In this document: one piece after another, positions 45,429 through 54,696 of the stretch
Numbering within the stretch: the first letter of the stretch is position 1
Layout of the letters: every line of letters begins with the position of its first letter
From: an uncultured Coriobacteriaceae bacterium
GTDB taxonomy: Bacteria > Actinomycetota > Coriobacteriia > Coriobacteriales > Coriobacteriaceae
DNA: 64,000 nucleotides
Assembly: GCA_944322305.1 (NCBI GenBank)
Contig: CALUOP010000005.1
Span: 124,001-188,000, forward strand
Direction of reading: 5' to 3'
The notes under the pieces: model-generated
Told to the model about the DNA's origin: nothing
Seen by the model: the letters and a program-made list of their open reading frames with translations, nothing else
The model's database searches: none
Made by a program: the position numbers and the translations under genes

Positions 45429-46943
45429 CTACAGGCTGTACAGCGCGCTGAACTTCTCGGTCAGGTAGCGGCAGTAAAAGCCCGGGTCGAACGCGGTGCC
45501 GCATGCGCCGCGGACAAGCTCGTCGGCGTCCTTGGCGCGGCCCCAGCGCCAGATCCTCTCGCGCAGCCAGGCGTTTATCGGCGCCAGGTTGCCGGCAGCG
45601 CACGCGGCGTCGAAGGCTACGCCGTCGGTGCGCATGGCGGCCACGAACTGCGCGGCGTAGGCGCTGCCGAGCGCGTAGGTGGGGAAGTAGCCGAAGTCGC
45701 CGCCCGACCAGTGCGTGTCCTGCAGGCAGCCCACGGTGTTGTTGGGAACCTCGAGCCCCAGGTATTTGCGGGTGAGGCTCTGCCAGAGCGCCGGCACGTC
45801 GGCGGCGGTGGCCTCGCCTGCGAAAAGCGCCTGCTCGACCTCGTAGCGGATCATGATGTGCAGGGGGTAGGTGAGCTCGTCGGCCTCCAGGCGCACTAGC
45901 GAGGGCTGGGCGATGTTGGCGGCGCGGTAGAGCTCGTCTGCGGTGACGTTGGCGTAGGCCTCGGGGAAGCGCTTGGCGAGCAGCTCGAGCAGCGGCTCCA
46001 TGAAGGCGCGGCTGCGGCCCACCATGTTCTCCATCAGGCGGCTTTGGCTCTCGTGGATGCCCATGGAGGTGCCGCCCTCCAGGCAGGTGTAGGCGTAGGC
46101 GGGGTCGACGTTCTGCTCGTAGAGGGCGTGGCCGGCCTCGTGGATCACCGAGTACACGTTGGAGAGAACGTCGTCCTCGTAGATGTGGGTGGCAACGCGC
46201 ACGTCGCCTGCGGCGAAGCCCTCCGAGAAGGGGTGCTCGGTCTCGGAGAGCGCGGCCCCGTCCATCTCGAGCCCGAGCAGCGCCATGAGGTCGCGCGAGA
46301 GGGCCATCTGCGCGTCGTGGCTTCCGCGGGCGGCTCGGAAGGGGAGGGACGGCTGCTCGCCCCGCTCGGTGATGGCGCGCACAAGCGGCACGACGCTTGC
46401 GCGGACCTCGGAGAAGAACGCGTCGACGCTGGCCTGGGAGATGCCGCGCTCGTAGAGGTCGAGCATCACGTCATACGGGTCGGCGGCGGGGTTGAGCCGC
46501 GCAGCCCGCTGCTTGAGGGTGGCGACGATCCGGTCGACGTAAGGCGCGAAGGCCTCCCAGTCGCCGGTGGGCTTGACGCGGTGCCACACGGCGTCCGCCT
46601 CGCACACGAGGCGCGTCCAGGCGGCTTCCTCCTCAGCCGGCACGGCGAGGGCCTCGCGCTGGTCGCGGGCAAAGACGTTCAGCTCAAACGCGGTCTGCTC
46701 GTCCAGGGTTCCGGCGTCGCGCGCGGCGGAGAGGGCGGTCACGAGGTCTTGCGCGTCGGAGCCAGTGAGCAGGCGGTGGCGCTCCTCGGCCAGGGCGCCG
46801 AGCGCCTCTCCGCGCGCGGCGGCCCCGCGCTCGGGCGCCACGGTGGCGCCGTCGAACGAGAGGATCTTCATGGTGTAGTCGCGAGTCCACAGGCTGCGCT
46901 GCAGCTGCTTGAAGGCGCTGACGGATGCGGCAGGTTGGGTCAT
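45429..46943 (-). CDS. M32-family metallocarboxypeptidase
   Basis: 504 residues, normal for thermostable carboxypeptidase Taq-type enzymes, which remove C-terminal residues from peptides in the cytoplasm. Zinc motif HEAGHALYEQN (HExGH, about 265-270) with the downstream Glu ligand in GIHESQSRLMEN, plus VATHIYEDDVLSNVYSVIHE and DTHWSGGDFGYFPTYALG, all family hallmarks. Start ATG at 46943 behind AAAGGAGAA on the minus strand. A striking 19-bp palindrome lies 40 nt upstream, in its promoter region. Confidence 0.95.
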   Translation of the reverse strand: MTQPAASVSAFKQLQRSLWTRDYTMKILSFDGATVAPERGAAARGEALGALAEERHRLLTGSDAQDLVTALSAARDAGTLDEQTAFELNVFARDQREALAVPAEEEAAWTRLVCEADAVWHRVKPTGDWEAFAPYVDRIVATLKQRAARLNPAADPYDVMLDLYERGISQASVDAFFSEVRASVVPLVRAITERGEQPSLPFRAARGSHDAQMALSRDLMALLGLEMDGAALSETEHPFSEGFAAGDVRVATHIYEDDVLSNVYSVIHEAGHALYEQNVDPAYAYTCLEGGTSMGIHESQSRLMENMVGRSRAFMEPLLELLAKRFPEAYANVTADELYRAANIAQPSLVRLEADELTYPLHIMIRYEVEQALFAGEATAADVPALWQSLTRKYLGLEVPNNTVGCLQDTHWSGGDFGYFPTYALGSAYAAQFVAAMRTDGVAFDAACAAGNLAPINAWLRERIWRWGRAKDADELVRGACGTAFDPGFYCRYLTEKFSALYSL

Positions 46944-46982
46944 GCGGTTCTCCTTTGCGTGTTGGGGGGACGGGGGCGGGGC

Positions 46983-47033
46983 TATCGAGTATTTTTACTC
47001 AGCGTATTGAGTAAAAATACTCGATACGCTGAG
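46983..47033. repeat. Long perfect palindrome with two alternative hairpins
   Basis: Arms at 46983-47001 and 47008-47026 are perfect 19-bp complements with a 6-nt loop (TATCGAGTATTTTTACTCA and its complement). An overlapping second pair, CTCAGCGTAT (46998-47007) and ATACGCTGAG (47024-47033), cannot form together with the first. AT-rich in a GC-rich genome, placed just upstream of the M32 gene and after the yhbY terminator. Confidence 0.8.
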
Positions 47034-47058
47034 AACTTGCGAGCGTACGAGGGCTATC

Positions 47059-47106
47059 AAAAAAGCCGCGAACCGGTTGGGCATGGTGCCCGTCGGCTCG
47101 CGGCTT
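47059..47106 (-). terminator. Terminator of yhbY
   Basis: On the minus strand AAGCCGCGA (47106-47098) pairs with TCGCGGCTT (47071-47063), followed by a run of T (complement of 47059-47064). A small GGGCA/TGCCC hairpin sits in the loop. Confidence 0.85.
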
Positions 47107-47137
47107 GGCTGCGAAGGGCTCTGCTGCTCGGCGCGCC

Positions 47138-47437
47138 CTACACCAGCTGGATGTGCTCCACGTCCTTGCGGGAGCTTTTGCGGTACAGCGAGAACTTGCG
47201 GCCGATAACCTGCACGACTTCGGCGCCGACGCGCTCGGCCAGCTCGTTTGCTGCCTCACGGGCGGAGTAGTCGCTCATCTCCTGCACGGACACCTTCACG
47301 AGCTCGCGAAGCTCAAGCTCCTCTTCGGTCTGGCGCGCCACGGCGTCGGTGATGCCGTTTTTGCCCACGCTGATAACGGGGTCGAGGTGATGCGCCATGC
47401 TGCGGAGCTGGCGTACCTGCTTTCCGAGAAGTGCCAT
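47138..47437 (-). CDS. yhbY: YhbY-family (CRM domain) RNA-binding protein
   Basis: 99 residues, one CRM/CRS1-YhbY domain: LGKQVRQLRSMAHHLDPVISVGKNG with the GxxG-type loop, LVKVSV, and VGAEVVQVIGRKFSLYRKS. Family members associate with the pre-50S ribosome and help its assembly. Start ATG at 47437 behind AGGAAG on the minus strand; the in-frame sequence further upstream is Arg-rich, unconserved and lacks a better site. Single gene with its own terminator, divergent from nrdJ. Confidence 0.9.
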   Translation of the reverse strand: MALLGKQVRQLRSMAHHLDPVISVGKNGITDAVARQTEEELELRELVKVSVQEMSDYSAREAANELAERVGAEVVQVIGRKFSLYRKSSRKDVEHIQLV

Positions 47438-47728
47438 GTCTTCCTGCTTTCGGGGTAAGCGCATGCGGTGCGCGGTGTGTAAGGGAGTGCGTAACATGCC
47501 AACGATACCCGAAGCGGCCCGGCGCCGCGCCGCGGTTCTCGAACGGCAGAGAAACCCCACGGAGCGGCTGCGGCATAGCCGGGGTTTGCTTACACGCGGC
47601 GTCTCTTGCCTTGCGCGCTCGCGCTGTCAAGGCCGCTTGCCGGATAGGCGGGATGACTTTTCTCACAAGCGATGGGGCCCACCTGACCTGTGCGGATCGA
47701 GGCAAGACCTGCTCATAATTTCTACACA

Positions 47729-47744
47729 ACACAATATATAGTGT
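47729..47744. promoter_or_regulatory. NrdR box upstream of nrdJ
   Basis: ACACAATATATAGTGT is a 16-bp near-palindrome that fits the published NrdR consensus acaCwAtATaTwGtgt at every strongly conserved position. It contains TATAGT, a possible -10 box (47737-47742). NrdR represses ribonucleotide reductase genes in response to (d)ATP. Boxes usually come in pairs; I find no second one at the usual spacing. The rest of 47438-47893 shows no gene and no recognisable cobalamin riboswitch. Confidence 0.82.
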
Positions 47745-47893
47745 TCTACGGGTGAACCGCCCACCGATTAAGGGATTCTTTATACAAGAGGATAGGAGCT
47801 TCCTCTAAAATAAAATCCACGGCGCATTTTGTGTCCGCACGGAACCCTACGCTTTCCTCAAAGCAACCGTGCGGTTTTACGAAGGGGGAGTTC

Positions 47894-50800
47894 ATGGCAA
47901 CAAAGATCAGCGAGCTTGTTTGCCGTTACTACACCACCGAGCTCGACCAGCACCCCGAGCTGTCGGTGTACGACCTGTTTGAGTGGGAGAAGCGCAGCGT
48001 GCACCTGACCGACTACAAGTCGGGGCGCGTGCTGTGCGACATGGCCGACGTTGAGTTTCCCGCCGGCTACTCGCAAAACGCGGTGGACATCATCGTTTCC
48101 AAGTACTTCCGCAAGGCGGGCGTTCCCGGCACGGGGCACGAGACGTCTATGCGCCAGGTGGCGCACCGCATGGTCGACTTCTGGGTGGCGGCTTTGGTTG
48201 AGGAGGGCATGATCGAAACCGACGAGGAGGCCCAGATCCTCTACGACGAGCTGGTGTACCAGCTGCTCGACCAGCGCTTCGCCCCCAACTCCCCGCAGTG
48301 GTTCAACACCGGCATCAAGCGCGCATACGGCATCTCGGGAGGTCCGTCGGAGCTCTTCTACTACGATCCCGAGGCCAAATCGGTGGTGGAGTCGCCCGAC
48401 ACCTACACCCGCACGCAGGCCAGCGCGTGCTTTATCGTCTCCATCGAGGATTCGCTTCTCGGCCCCCATTCCATTGCCGAGGAGTACGTTACGGAGACCA
48501 AGCTCTTCCGCGGCGGCTCGGGCACGGGCACCAACTTCTCCCCGTTGCGCGCCGAGGGCGAGAAGCTCTCCTCGGGCGGGGTTTCCAGCGGTCTCATGAG
48601 CTTCCTCAAGGGGTTTGACCGCAACGCCGGCGCCATCAAGAGCGGCGGCACCACCCGCCGCGCCGCCAAGATGGTGTGCCTCGACATAGACCACCCGGAC
48701 ATCGAGGAGTTCATCACCTGGAAGGCCAAGGAGGAAGACAAGGCCCTGGCCCTCATGAAGATGGGCTACGACGGCGACATCAACGGCGAGGCGTACGCTA
48801 CGGTCTCAGGGCAGAACTCCAACAACTCCGTGCGCATCGACAACGAATTCATGCAGAAGGTGGCCGACCTGCCGGATCACCCGGACGCCGCCTACGAGCT
48901 CAAGGGCCGCGTTGACCATGCGCTCGACCGCGAGGTGTCCGTGCAGCATCTGTGGGACATCTTCAACGAGAGCGCGTGGCGCTGCGCCGACCCCGCTCCG
49001 CAGTTCTCTGACACCTTCAACGAGTGGCACACCTGCCCGGCCGGCGAGGACGGCGTGGTGGGCGCGAGCTACAACCGCCTGAACTCCACCAACCCCTGCG
49101 GCGAGTACGCGTTTTTGGACGATTCCAGCTGCAACCTGGCTTCCATCAACGTCTACCGCTTCTACGACCCTGAGTCGGGCGTGTTCGACCTCGAGGGCTA
49201 CAAGCACACCATCGCCACGGTGCAGCTGGCGCTCGAGGCATCCATCGTGTGGGGGCAGTTCCCCACGGAGGACATCGCGCGCAAGACCTATCGCTTCCGC
49301 GCCACCGGCTTGGGGATCTCCAACCTGGCGAGCCTGCTTATGTGCAAGGGCTTGCCCTACGACAGCCCCGAGGCCCGCGCCTACGCGGCGGCGCTGGTGG
49401 GCGTGCTCACCGGGCATTCGTACGCCGTCTCGGCGATCATGGCGCGCAAGGTGGGGCCGTTTGAGTGCTACGGCATCAACAAGCGCTACATGGAGCGCGT
49501 GATCCGCAACCACGCCCGTGTGGCCGGCGCCCGCACCGACGCGTTCGAAGGGCTTACCATCAAGCCGCTCTGCGTGAGCCACGAGCTGCTCTCCCAGCTG
49601 GGGGAGGACGAGCTTTCCAGCGCGCTTATCGAGGCGTGGACCTACGCCGAGGAGCTGGGCGAGCGCTACGGTTACCGCAACGCACAGGTAAGCGTGATGG
49701 CGCCTACCGGCACCATCAGCTTCGCCATGGACTGCGGCGCCACCTCCATCGAGCCGTTCTTCAGCCACATGGTGTACAAGAAGCTCGTCGGCGGCGGCTT
49801 CATGACGCTCGGCAACCCGGTGATCCCGGCGGCGCTCAAGCGCTTGGGCTATACCGAGGACGAGATCGCCGACATCATGGCCTACGTGGAGGAGAAGGAC
49901 GAGAACGGCATGGTGAAGGACGGCAAGCTGGAGGGCGCGCCGCACCTGCGCCCCGAGCACCTGCCGATCTTCGACACGGCCAACGTCTGCGGCTCCGGGG
50001 AGCGCTTCATCGCCCCGCAGGGGCATGTGCTCATGGTGGCTGCGCTCACGCCGCTGGTGTCCGGCGCCATCTCGAAGACGGTGAACCTGCCGCGGACCGC
50101 CACGGTGCAGGACTTCAAGGACGTGGTGATGCTCGCCTGGCAGACGGGCGTGAAGGGCATCACCCTGTACCGCGACGGGTCCAAGAACGCGCAGCCGCTC
50201 AACAACACCCTGGCCGACCAGGGTGCGCGCGACGATCTGGCCGACCTTTCCTACCAAGCGCTGCTCGAGTACGCGCGCGACGCCCGGCGCCGCCTGGCTG
50301 CCGACGCGCGTCCCGCGCACCGCGAGCGCATCCAGGGCATCCGCAACGGGCATACGCACCTTGCCCAGATCGACGGGGTGAAGATCTACACCACGGTGAA
50401 CCGCAACAGCCGCGGGGAGATCTCTGAGCTGTTCGTGACCACCGACCGCGAGGGCACCACCATCATGGGCCTGCTCAACTCGCTGTCCAAGACCATCTCG
50501 GTGATGCTGCAGTACGGGATCCCGGCGCAGAACATCTCCAAGATGCTGCGCGGGCAGAAGTACGAGCCGTACGGCTTCGTGCAGAGCCACCCCAACATCA
50601 AGTACGTGACGAGCATCTCCGACCTCATCTCCAAGGTGATCGACATCGAGCTGGGAGACTACAGCCGCGTGCAGGTGAAGCCGGTGGGCGCGCCTGCCCC
50701 GCTGCCGCTGGCGGACGTGGTGGCCGCGGTTGAGACGCGTGTTGCCGCAGCCGACGGGGTCGATGCGGAGGACGAGCCGGCGGTGAGCCCTGCGGCCATG

Positions 50801-51031
50801 GACCGACTGCGCGCTGAGAAGGCAAACGAGCTGCGTGAGGAGACGGGCGAGGCCGACACGCGCGACTTTTACACGTCGGCCTTTGTGAACGAGGCTGCGC
50901 GTGACGCCGCGCAGCACGGCGAGCGCCTGTACGACGGCAGCGTGTGCCCCAACTGCTCGAGCACGCGCATGGTGCAAAACGGCACGTGCAAGGTGTGCCT
51001 GGACTGCGGCACCACCACGGGCTGCTCCTGA
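47894..51031 (+). CDS. nrdJ: Adenosylcobalamin-dependent (class II) ribonucleotide reductase
   Basis: Reduces ribonucleotides to deoxyribonucleotides without oxygen, using vitamin B12 coenzyme. 1045 residues. Visible: PNSPQWFNTGI, QASACFIVSIEDS, RGGSGTGTNFSPLRAEGEKLSSGG, NPCGEYAFLDDSSCNLASIN with active-site Cys, APTGTISFAMDCGATSIEP, and a C-terminal zinc-like CPNCSS...CKVCLDCGTT with redox Cys. No ATP-cone is obvious at the N-terminus. Start ATG 47894 behind GAAGGGGGAG; an upstream in-frame start at 47831 has no ribosome site. The NrdR box ~150 nt upstream suggests repression when dATP is ample. Confidence 0.96.
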   Translation: MATKISELVCRYYTTELDQHPELSVYDLFEWEKRSVHLTDYKSGRVLCDMADVEFPAGYSQNAVDIIVSKYFRKAGVPGTGHETSMRQVAHRMVDFWVAALVEEGMIETDEEAQILYDELVYQLLDQRFAPNSPQWFNTGIKRAYGISGGPSELFYYDPEAKSVVESPDTYTRTQASACFIVSIEDSLLGPHSIAEEYVTETKLFRGGSGTGTNFSPLRAEGEKLSSGGVSSGLMSFLKGFDRNAGAIKSGGTTRRAAKMVCLDIDHPDIEEFITWKAKEEDKALALMKMGYDGDINGEAYATVSGQNSNNSVRIDNEFMQKVADLPDHPDAAYELKGRVDHALDREVSVQHLWDIFNESAWRCADPAPQFSDTFNEWHTCPAGEDGVVGASYNRLNSTNPCGEYAFLDDSSCNLASINVYRFYDPESGVFDLEGYKHTIATVQLALEASIVWGQFPTEDIARKTYRFRATGLGISNLASLLMCKGLPYDSPEARAYAAALVGVLTGHSYAVSAIMARKVGPFECYGINKRYMERVIRNHARVAGARTDAFEGLTIKPLCVSHELLSQLGEDELSSALIEAWTYAEELGERYGYRNAQVSVMAPTGTISFAMDCGATSIEPFFSHMVYKKLVGGGFMTLGNPVIPAALKRLGYTEDEIADIMAYVEEKDENGMVKDGKLEGAPHLRPEHLPIFDTANVCGSGERFIAPQGHVLMVAALTPLVSGAISKTVNLPRTATVQDFKDVVMLAWQTGVKGITLYRDGSKNAQPLNNTLADQGARDDLADLSYQALLEYARDARRRLAADARPAHRERIQGIRNGHTHLAQIDGVKIYTTVNRNSRGEISELFVTTDREGTTIMGLLNSLSKTISVMLQYGIPAQNISKMLRGQKYEPYGFVQSHPNIKYVTSISDLISKVIDIELGDYSRVQVKPVGAPAPLPLADVVAAVETRVAAADGVDAEDEPAVSPAAMDRLRAEKANELREETGEADTRDFYTSAFVNEAARDAAQHGERLYDGSVCPNCSSTRMVQNGTCKVCLDCGTTTGCS

Positions 51032-51293
51032 GTTTAGCTTTTCATGGCGTTTAGCTCGCTTGTAACCGAAGGGCATTGGCCGTGCGGCCTGTCCTTCTCT
51101 TTTCGGGGTGGCCACCTGGGACGCTGCGGGCCTCACGGACGGGGTATGCGGTGCAGGGTTTCGTGCGGCGATGGTGAAAAAGGAAGAGCGCTGACAGCGT
51201 ATGGCCGCTCGCCTGCGTGCGGTGATGGTATCCTTTCTCTGTTAGGGTCGGTTTTTCGCGCGTTTCAAAAACGCGGGTCTATAAGGGGTAAGG

Positions 51294-52781
51294 ATGATCG
51301 ACAACGACAAGGTTCCTGGCGAGGCCGAGCACTCGTTCGACATCATGCAGGATCTGGATCGCGGCTTGGACGACGAGCCCGCGGGCGGCTCGAAGCTTCC
51401 GCGGAAGCGCACGGCGTTTCCCGGGCATTCACGCGACGCGTTTGCATCCATCGCTGACGCCGACGAGGCGGATCTGTTCTCCACGGCGCTGATGGATCGT
51501 GAGGTGCCGGCGGCAAGCGACCAGCCGCAGGCGGCCGCCCCCATGGAGGGTGCCGACAAAACCGAGGCGATGCTTGATGCGGAGGACCAGCGTACGGCGC
51601 TGCTCTCTCTTGACGAGGACGTTGACGGCACGGCGCTGCCCACGAAGTGCTTCTCGCTTGCTGACAGCACCGAGCTTCCCCCCATCGACGGGGCGGCTGA
51701 CACCGACGAGACCTCGTTTGCGCCCTACACGTTTGCCGAAGGCGATGCCGACGAGGTGGAAGCTAACGCCAACACCTGGATCAACTACGGTTTTGACGGC
51801 GACGGCGGCGAGGACGAATCGGACAAGCGCAAGCGCATGGCGCTTGTCGCGGCGGTGGCTGCCGTGGTGGTTGTTGCCATTGCGGTCGCGGTCTGGTTCT
51901 TCTTCCTGCGCGCTCCCGAGCCCATGCCCGAGCCGGTGAAGAAGGAGCCGGTGGAGCAGGAGGAAGAGGTGCCGACCTCGCTTACGGCGTCGCTTACCGT
52001 TGACGCACCCGAGTGGGTGGCCGATTACGGCACGTTCAACTTCTCGGTTACCGACGCTGCCGGCGCGGAGGTGGCTGCGCTGCAGGTCACGCCCGGCACG
52101 CCCGCTCAGCTTGAGCTCGCGGCGGGAACGTACACGGTGACCGCCACGCAGATACCCTCCCTTGCCGACGGGCGCACCTACGCCTACCAGCCCAAGCACA
52201 CGATCGAGGTTACCGAGGACATGCTCAAGGAGGGTGCGTCGCCTTCCGACGCGTGGACCTTCACCATCCTCGATCCCAACGATCAGGCTGCGGTGGACGC
52301 GGCGGTGGCAGCCCTGCCGGCTGAGGAGCAGGAAGCTGCGCGCGCGTTCTACGACGGTCGCAAGACGGTGCAGCCAGAGGAGGAGCAGCCCGCCGAGACC
52401 TCTGCCGAGACTGACGACACCGCAACGGATACCGACACCTCGTCTACGCCGAACTACAACTACACGTATACGCCGCCTGCGTACACGCCTCCGGCGAACA
52501 ATTACAACCCGCCGGCAACCGGCGGCGATACCGGCAACAGCGGTGGCGGCGACGTGAATACCGGTGGCGACGCCGGTAACACCGGCGGCGATGTTGGCGG
52601 CGGAGATACCACCGGCGGCGATTCGGGTACCACCGGTGGCGATAACCCCAGCGACGGCACGGGTGGCTCCGAGACCAATCCCGGCGGTGGCAGCGAGGGC
52701 GGCAACACGGGCGACGGTGGCTCTGACAGCGGCACCAGCACTGAGGACCCCATGGGAGGCTCCACTGTTGCCATTTCGTAA
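51294..52781 (+). CDS. Single-pass membrane protein with acidic N-terminus and Gly-rich tail
   Basis: 495 residues, no family recognised. Layout: acidic, probably cytoplasmic region (1-180); basic stop-transfer-like KRKRM then a membrane segment (about 185-205, LVAAVAAVVVVAIAVAVWFFF); Pro/Glu linker; a ~120-residue beta-rich domain (about 222-330, SLTVDAPEWVADYGTFNFSV); a Tyr/Pro segment (about 385-405); and ~85 residues of Gly/Thr/Asn/Asp-rich repeats such as TGGDTGN. The domain outside the membrane ends in a flexible tail without LPXTG. It may be a wall- or surface-associated protein. Start ATG 51294 behind AAGGGGTAAGG; a terminator follows, so it is transcribed alone. The preceding gap (51032-51293) shows nothing further. 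Confidence 0.75.
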   Translation: MIDNDKVPGEAEHSFDIMQDLDRGLDDEPAGGSKLPRKRTAFPGHSRDAFASIADADEADLFSTALMDREVPAASDQPQAAAPMEGADKTEAMLDAEDQRTALLSLDEDVDGTALPTKCFSLADSTELPPIDGAADTDETSFAPYTFAEGDADEVEANANTWINYGFDGDGGEDESDKRKRMALVAAVAAVVVVAIAVAVWFFFLRAPEPMPEPVKKEPVEQEEEVPTSLTASLTVDAPEWVADYGTFNFSVTDAAGAEVAALQVTPGTPAQLELAAGTYTVTATQIPSLADGRTYAYQPKHTIEVTEDMLKEGASPSDAWTFTILDPNDQAAVDAAVAALPAEEQEAARAFYDGRKTVQPEEEQPAETSAETDDTATDTDTSSTPNYNYTYTPPAYTPPANNYNPPATGGDTGNSGGGDVNTGGDAGNTGGDVGGGDTTGGDSGTTGGDNPSDGTGGSETNPGGGSEGGNTGDGGSDSGTSTEDPMGGSTVAIS

Positions 52782-52807
52782 TCTGGAGAGCTACGCAAAG
52801 AGGTAAG

Positions 52808-52846
52808 AAAAGGCGCGCGGTCGAATGGCCGCGCGCCTTTTGTTTT
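52808..52846 (+). terminator. Rho-independent terminator
   Basis: Arms AAAAGGCGCGCGG (52808-52820) and CCGCGCGCCTTTT (52829-52841), 8-nt loop, then GTTTT. It probably also serves the convergent small exported protein gene. Confidence 0.9.
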
Positions 52847-52919
52847 GCTTCCTGCTTGGTCGGTGTGTTTGAGGCCTTGTTCTGCCGTGCTCCCGGCTGT
52901 CTCTTCTCTCTCTGCGGCG

Positions 52920-53351
52920 TTACTGCAGGTAGCTCAAGAGCGGGAGGTATTGCTGAGCGCTTTCGGGCACCGAGAGCGTGATATTTTGCCCGAGCGCGTC
53001 CACCGTTACGTAAGACGGGTCACTATAGGTGGTAACCGTGGCGTCTACGCCCTGGTAGGAAACATCTACCGAACCGGCTTGCTGGGCGTCGGCAGGTAGG
53101 TCGGTCGCATTCCATGAGGCGATGTCCAAACGGTCGATGGCGGCGTTTACCTGGTCTTCGCTCATGCCGGTAGCGGCGGCGATGTCGGCAACATGGCTGC
53201 GGAGCACGTCCTCCGCCTGCGTTTTCACGCCGGACGCCTCGAGCGCGGTGTTGACCACCGCGGTGCCCGAGCGTGAGATGAGCGTGAACGCGCCCACGAT
53301 CGCCACGGCGACAAGCGCCAGAACGGCAAGGATCTTGGTGACCGTTTTCAT
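52920..53351 (-). CDS. Small exported or membrane-anchored protein of unknown function
   Basis: 143 residues. A hydrophobic N-terminal segment (about 6-26, ILAVLALVAVAIVGAFTLI) is a signal peptide or anchor; no lipobox Cys. The rest is a small soluble domain with an acidic helical half (about 35-75, including MSEDQVNAAIDRLDI) and a beta-rich half (about 90-143). No family recognised. Start ATG at 53351 behind GAAAGGAG. It stands apart: convergent with the surface protein gene and 287 nt from the methyltransferase gene, a gap in which I see nothing. Confidence 0.7.
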   Translation of the reverse strand: MKTVTKILAVLALVAVAIVGAFTLISRSGTAVVNTALEASGVKTQAEDVLRSHVADIAAATGMSEDQVNAAIDRLDIASWNATDLPADAQQAGSVDVSYQGVDATVTTYSDPSYVTVDALGQNITLSVPESAQQYLPLLSYLQ

Positions 53352-53638
53352 AGCAGGCTCCTTTCGGTTGACAGCCGCTCGCCTGCGGCGGCAATGGTGG
53401 GGCAGTGCGGATGCGTTGTGCGTGAGGCGAGCGCTGTGCCTGTCCGCGCGGAAACGCGCGCGGCTGGCATCAGTCTATCCATTGCGCGATGCTGGCGTGT
53501 GCCCCTCTTGTGGGAAAAGCATGACGAAGTGCTTAAGGCGCAGGTAACGCGTATGGTATGGCGTGCGGGGTGCCAGAGGATGTGGAAGGTGTTTGAAACG
53601 TCGGCGTTCTCGCGCGCCAACCTGCGCCAGGCCGGTGC

Positions 53639-54520
53639 TTATCGGCGTGGTTCCCAGCTGACGAACGCCCAGCGCACCACGCGCTCGTGGTCCAGCGTGT
53701 AGCGTCCCAGCAGCTTGCCTTTGGGACCGGGCTGCCCCGCTTCGGGGTTCTCGACCATGTGGGCGGCGAGATAGGCACGCAGCTCATCCACCTTGTCCTC
53801 GTGGCCCGCTTCGAGCATGCGGGCAAAGTCGGCCACACCCTCTTCAAGCGTGTTGAAGGTGTCCTTGCGGAGGCTGTCCAGGTAGCGAACCTCGGGCGCG
53901 CGACCTGCCTGCACCAGGATGTTGAAAGCGTAGAGGTAGTCGACGCTTTCGCCTACCGAGACGCCCACGGCCTCGAGCACTTTGGCGTCGTAGCGTGGCC
54001 CGGCGTTGCAGGCAAGCGTGACGCAGCAGCGCCGGCGGGCGGCGCCTTCCAGCTTGAGCAGGGCCGCTCTGAGGTCGTGCGTGGCGATGGAGCGCGAGGC
54101 TAGCGCCACGTCGACGCAGCGCGGCGATACGCCGGCGGCTTGCCAGTCGTCTTCCCACGCAAGGCGGACGCGTTGGATGCGGCTGGAAACACCGGCCTCT
54201 TCGGCGGCCTCGCCCAGCGTGTCGAGCATGGCCTGGCTGAAGTCCGCGGCTATGACCTGGTGGCCTTGTTGCGCCAGGGGCACGGCCAGCGTGCCCGAGC
54301 CGCATCCCATGTCGAGCACCGTCTCGCCGGGCGCTATGGCCGCAAGCTCGAGGAACCGCTGCGCGTAGGGGCTCGTCTCCTTGGGGCGAAAATGCTTGGC
54401 GCGGCTGTCCCACCATGCGGCGTCGTCCGCCCGGCGGCGCGCTTTCTGCAGGCGCTTCCACTCGGCGTTCCAGTCGCAGGTGAGTAAAAGCGCGTCGGTG
54501 CGCGCGGGATCCACGTTCAT
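53639..54520 (-). CDS. Class I SAM-dependent methyltransferase
   Basis: 293 residues. A Rossmann methyltransferase core occupies about 70-190: motif I VLDMGCGSGTLAVPLA (about 76-91) binds SAM, with VIAADFS (motif II acidic residue) following. The N-terminal 70 residues contain AWWDSRAKHFRPKETSPYAQRFL, seen in a subfamily of uncharacterised methyltransferases in anaerobes. The substrate is unknown. ATG at 54520 with AAAGG upstream is chosen; the in-frame extension to 54568 runs into the inverted-repeat region and lacks a ribosome site. Confidence 0.85.
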   Translation of the reverse strand: MNVDPARTDALLLTCDWNAEWKRLQKARRRADDAAWWDSRAKHFRPKETSPYAQRFLELAAIAPGETVLDMGCGSGTLAVPLAQQGHQVIAADFSQAMLDTLGEAAEEAGVSSRIQRVRLAWEDDWQAAGVSPRCVDVALASRSIATHDLRAALLKLEGAARRRCCVTLACNAGPRYDAKVLEAVGVSVGESVDYLYAFNILVQAGRAPEVRYLDSLRKDTFNTLEEGVADFARMLEAGHEDKVDELRAYLAAHMVENPEAGQPGPKGKLLGRYTLDHERVVRWAFVSWEPRR

Positions 54521-54561
54521 GACGACGCCTTTCTGCCGGGAATCGGCCCGATGGAGCGGAT

Positions 54562-54696
54562 GGGGCACATTGGATGTGGTTTAGGGGTGGGATTCCCGGT
54601 AGCCAAGAACGCGGCAAGCTTTCTACCTGCGGGTTCTTCGGGCGGAATGTGCCGTGTACCAAGGGGGACCGCGCTAAACAACATCCAATGTGCCCC
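54562..54696. repeat. Inverted-repeat element of 135 bp
   Basis: Two 23-bp arms (54562-54584 and 54674-54696) are inverted copies matching at 22 of 23 positions; the left begins GGGGCACATTGGATGT. The 89-bp interior has a minor AAGAAC/GTTCTT pair and no gene. It lies between the methyltransferase promoter and the DUF711 terminator and could be a small non-autonomous mobile or REP-type element. Confidence 0.7.

Noticed and set aside
47745-47893. Cobalamin riboswitch before nrdJ
   Set aside because: I could not find the B12-box or the conserved core; only the NrdR box is convincing.
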